Below, piece by piece: positions 42,618 to 44,792 of a stretch of DNA of 44,792 bases. This DNA comes from an uncultured Treponema sp. (GTDB lineage Bacteria; Spirochaetota; Spirochaetia; Treponematales; Treponemataceae). Below the pieces are notes generated by a model, which saw only the letters and a program-made list of their open reading frames with translations, had not been told where the DNA came from and ran no database searches. Made by a program: the position numbers and the translations under genes. The DNA lies in the NCBI GenBank assembly GCA_945877425.1, contig CAMCRZ010000021.1, forward strand, positions 1 through 44,792. The letters run 5' to 3'. Within the stretch, counting starts at the first letter, position 1. Every line of letters begins with the position of its first letter.

Positions 42618-44027
42618 TTAGTTAGTATCAGAAGTTTCACTGCCTGCTGTGCTACCATCTGATTCAGCAATAACACTTACAGTTACAGTAGCATCGCTAT
42701 CCACTATGTTTCCGTAAACAGAAAGTCCATTGCTTACAAGCCTAGATATTAAAGCAGTATCTGTTAAAGTACAACTATATACATTCCCGTCCCCCCAGGC
42801 CGCATTAGCGACATGAGAATCAGCAGCAATACACAGCCACCAGGCATCCTTATCAGAGCCAGCAGCATCACTAGTAAACGCTACACTTACAGAAATTGAA
42901 CTTATATTTGTATATCCACTAAAATCACTTGCAGTAACAATATTATTGTAAGTACTCTTTCCTTCAATATTTACTGTTCCAGTTTTTACATTATATTTTG
43001 TTCCTGATACGAGTTTATACGTATGTGTCAAATCAGATGTTGCATAATCAAATTCTGCATTTGTATAACCGCTAGTTGCTGTAACTGTTTCAATTGAGCT
43101 ATCTTTAAGTTCTACATTTGCAAAGTTAATCTGGAACCAGTTCTGTCCATTAAGCATATTTGCTTTATCGATTGTAAATGTTGCAGCTGTTCCTTGCTCG
43201 TTAACTTTAACATCCAGCTCTGAAACTTTTACTTTATTACCATTACTATCCGTAGCATCATTTACCCAAATATCTTTTGATGTCGTAATTTTAAGACCGG
43301 TTACACTTCCACCTGCAATATTAAATCCATCAAAGCTAATTGTAAACTCTTTAGTAGCTTTTGCTGCTTTAACATTAATTGCAATAATAGAAGATTCATT
43401 TGTATAACAGAAATTATCTACATATTCTATAGCTACAGTGTTTCCATCAGAGCCTTTTGCAGTAATAACTACATTGTTGTACCAAAGCCAGTTATTTCCT
43501 AAATCTTTATCAAGTTTTGCTATCCAAACTGATGACTCCTCAGCAGGAGCCTCTGCAATTACATCTTCATATGTGCCATTATCTGCACCATAATGTACCG
43601 TAACTGTAGTAACGTTGTTTAACGATTCTTCAAAAGTCATTTTAAGTATTGCATTTGGATTATAAACTGTAATAGTAACTGTTACATAAGCATCATCTGC
43701 ATCTGCATCACCATTAACAAAATATGCTGTTACAGTGCCTTCATAAGTGCTGTCTGCATCTGCAGCTACAATTTTAAAGTAACCAGGTTTTCCATCTACT
43801 GGCTCAACTGTTAAACCAGTAGGAGCCGATCCATCAAACTCACAGGCTGTTTTTCCTGGAATATAAATTTCTTTTTCTTCTCCAAAATTAACTGTAACTT
43901 CAGTTATTGTACTTGAAGGTGTTTCATCATCTCCACCGTTATCGTTATCAGCACATGAAGTTAATGCAAATGTTCCCATTAAAAGGAAACTAGCAAGAAT
44001 ACCAAAAACTTTTTTTACGTATTTCAT
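42618..44027 (-). CDS. Large surface-type lipoprotein of unknown function
   Basis: The 469-residue product starts MKYVKKVFGILASFLLMG and has lipobox L-T-S-C (C25). After a short acidic linker (DNDNGGDDE) it appears to consist of beta-rich repeats of Ig-like or carbohydrate-binding character, rich in T, V, D and N (for example YVTVTITVYN, TVTVHYGADNG, NAAWGDGNVYS). W residues in WLWYNN and DAWWLCIA could bind sugar, but no family is recognised. AGGAGG precedes the ATG at good spacing. It has a strong promoter with a leader inverted repeat. Confidence 0.8.
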   Translation of the reverse strand: MKYVKKVFGILASFLLMGTFALTSCADNDNGGDDETPSSTITEVTVNFGEEKEIYIPGKTACEFDGSAPTGLTVEPVDGKPGYFKIVAADADSTYEGTVTAYFVNGDADADDAYVTVTITVYNPNAILKMTFEESLNNVTTVTVHYGADNGTYEDVIAEAPAEESSVWIAKLDKDLGNNWLWYNNVVITAKGSDGNTVAIEYVDNFCYTNESSIIAINVKAAKATKEFTISFDGFNIAGGSVTGLKITTSKDIWVNDATDSNGNKVKVSELDVKVNEQGTAATFTIDKANMLNGQNWFQINFANVELKDSSIETVTATSGYTNAEFDYATSDLTHTYKLVSGTKYNVKTGTVNIEGKSTYNNIVTASDFSGYTNISSISVSVAFTSDAAGSDKDAWWLCIAADSHVANAAWGDGNVYSCTLTDTALISRLVSNGLSVYGNIVDSDATVTVSVIAESDGSTAGSETSDTN

Positions 44028-44064
44028 ATAACCTCCTGAAAATACATATACCCTTTTATTTTTT

Positions 44065-44093
44065 ATCAACACATTTCATTTACACGTGTTGAT
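44065..44093 (-). promoter_or_regulatory. Leader inverted repeat of the lipoprotein gene
   Basis: ATCAACAC (44065-44072) and GTGTTGAT (44086-44093) form perfect 8-bp arms with a 13-bp spacer, starting about 5 bp after the expected transcription start. It could be a repressor operator or a 5' mRNA hairpin. Confidence 0.55.
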
Positions 44094-44104
44094 TTTATAT
44101 TTTA

Positions 44105-44133
44105 AGTATACGCCCACTTCCCCCTTCTGTCAA
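44105..44133 (-). promoter_or_regulatory. Promoter of the large lipoprotein gene
   Basis: On the minus strand, TTGACA (44128-44133) and TATACT (44105-44110) have a 17-bp G-rich spacer. This is among the closest matches to the sigma-70 consensus in the window and suggests high expression. Confidence 0.88.
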
Positions 44134-44216
44134 ACTTTTTTTTACAAAAATTCCACTTTTTTTCACTTTTTTTCCCCTGCAAAAGTGCTGCGTCTTGTCT
44201 CAAAACGCACTTGCCT

Positions 44217-44792
44217 ATCAACTGCAACTTACATACAACCACGCTGGGCATAAGTGTACATTGTTCTTTTTTAAGGCTGTCTAGTGGAGTTGAAGGTTGG
44301 GCTTATTTGTAAAGACCTTCTCGTAAAGCGTAAGTTTACTGGCAAGAACAGGCGCCGCCCGGGCGTACTTGCTAAGGGGTTGCGGTTTACATTCAACCAA
44401 GCTGCACGTAAGAGTATACTCTTCTTCCAAAGAGTTGGTTGCAAAAGTTAAAGCTTATACTTATCTGCAAAGACCTTCTCATGAAGTAGGAACTTGCTGG
44501 CAAGCACAAGGCGCCGCCCGGGCGTACTTGCTACGGGGTTGCACCTTACATTCAACCAAGCTACGCATAAGTATACACTCTTCTTCCAAACTGCTAGTTG
44601 CAAAACTTAAAGTTTTCACTTATCTGTAAAGCCACTCTCGTAAAGTGCGAGCTTACTGGCAAGGACAGGCGCCGCCCGGGCGTACTTGCCCACCAGTTGC
44701 CTCTTCCTCCAGCCAAGCTGCACATAAGCGTACATTGTTCTTCCAAAGTTCCAGTTGCAAAAGTTAAAGTTTTAACTTATCTGCAAAGCCCC
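44217..44792 (+). repeat. Tandem array of ~158-bp repeats running off the window
   Basis: Units begin at AAAG(A/C)CC: 44311, 44469, 44628 and 44785, giving lengths of 158, 159 and 157 bp. The fourth unit is cut by the window edge. A degenerate partial unit precedes them from about 44217. Each full unit has a GC-rich core GGCGCCGCCCGGGCGTACTT with the palindrome CGCCCGGGCG, bounded by GCAAG and CTTGC, followed by TTACATTCAACCAAGCTGCA-like sequence and TTGCAAAAGTTAAAG. An 86-codon frame crosses two units but changes frame with unit length and has no ribosome-binding site, so it is not called a gene. Confidence 0.85.

Noticed and set aside
44369..44629. 86-codon frame across two tandem repeat units
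   Set aside because: The frame is open because one unit length (159) is divisible by three, but other units are 157-158 bp. No ribosome-binding site; better explained as a repeat.
44217..44792. Tandem repeats as a CRISPR array
   Set aside because: Units are about 158 bp with continuous similarity and no unique spacers; repeat length is far outside the CRISPR range.

Overview
The window looks like a chromosomal segment of a spirochaete, most likely a Treponema of the gut or rumen type. The evidence is moderate-to-low GC, treponeme-like ribosomal proteins, rpmG/tRNA-Trp/secE/nusG next to rplKAJL-rpoBC-rpsLG, spirochaete-style lipoproteins, and tRNA genes without an encoded CCA. The species is inference and cannot be fixed from sequence alone.

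Region 1 (1-25.7 kb, all minus strand) is one long block of translation and transcription genes. Reading in the direction of transcription: tRNA-Thr, rpmG, tRNA-Trp, secE, nusG, then rplK-rplA-rplJ-rplL-rpoB-rpoC, rpsL-rpsG, tuf, rpsJ-rplC-rplD-rplW-rplB-rpsS-rplV-rpsC-rplP-rpmC-rpsQ-rplN-rplX-rplE-rpsN-rpsH-rplF-rplR-rpsE-rpmD-rplO-secY-rpmJ and the start of rpsM. Promoters are visible upstream of tRNA-Thr, rpsL and tuf, and a weaker one upstream of rpmJ. Intrinsic terminators follow nusG and rpsG. Strong hairpins without a U-tract lie between rplL and rpoB and between tuf and rpsJ. tuf has a structured leader of about 455 nt. fusA is not present between rpsG and tuf.

Region 2 (25.7-33.7 kb) is mixed: cysE (minus), a small lipoprotein (plus), a candidate stand-alone small RNA of about 95-100 nt with its own promoter and terminator (minus, about 27.3-27.4 kb), radA (plus), a TPR lipoprotein-TraB/PrgY pair (minus), and a membrane-anchored protein of unknown function (plus). 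The last two units diverge from a short region holding a palindrome.

Region 3 (33.7-42.4 kb) begins with the most unusual protein of the window: a 797-residue chain that joins a full-length GatB/GatE-like amidotransferase subunit to an L-asparaginase/GatD-like domain, with key active-site residues of both halves apparently replaced. Divergent from it is a three-gene set: a cytoplasmic trehalase-superfamily glycoside hydrolase, a Ppx/GppA phosphatase with an HD-type C-terminal part, and polyphosphate kinase. This suggests a link between sugar reserve use and polyphosphate turnover. A LacI-family regulator converges on the operon.

Region 4 (42.4-44.8 kb) has a large lipoprotein with a near-consensus promoter and a leader inverted repeat, then a tandem array of roughly 158-bp repeats that runs off the end of the window. 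A diverged reverse-oriented copy of the same repeat sits at 26.65-26.79 kb, so this is a dispersed repeat family.
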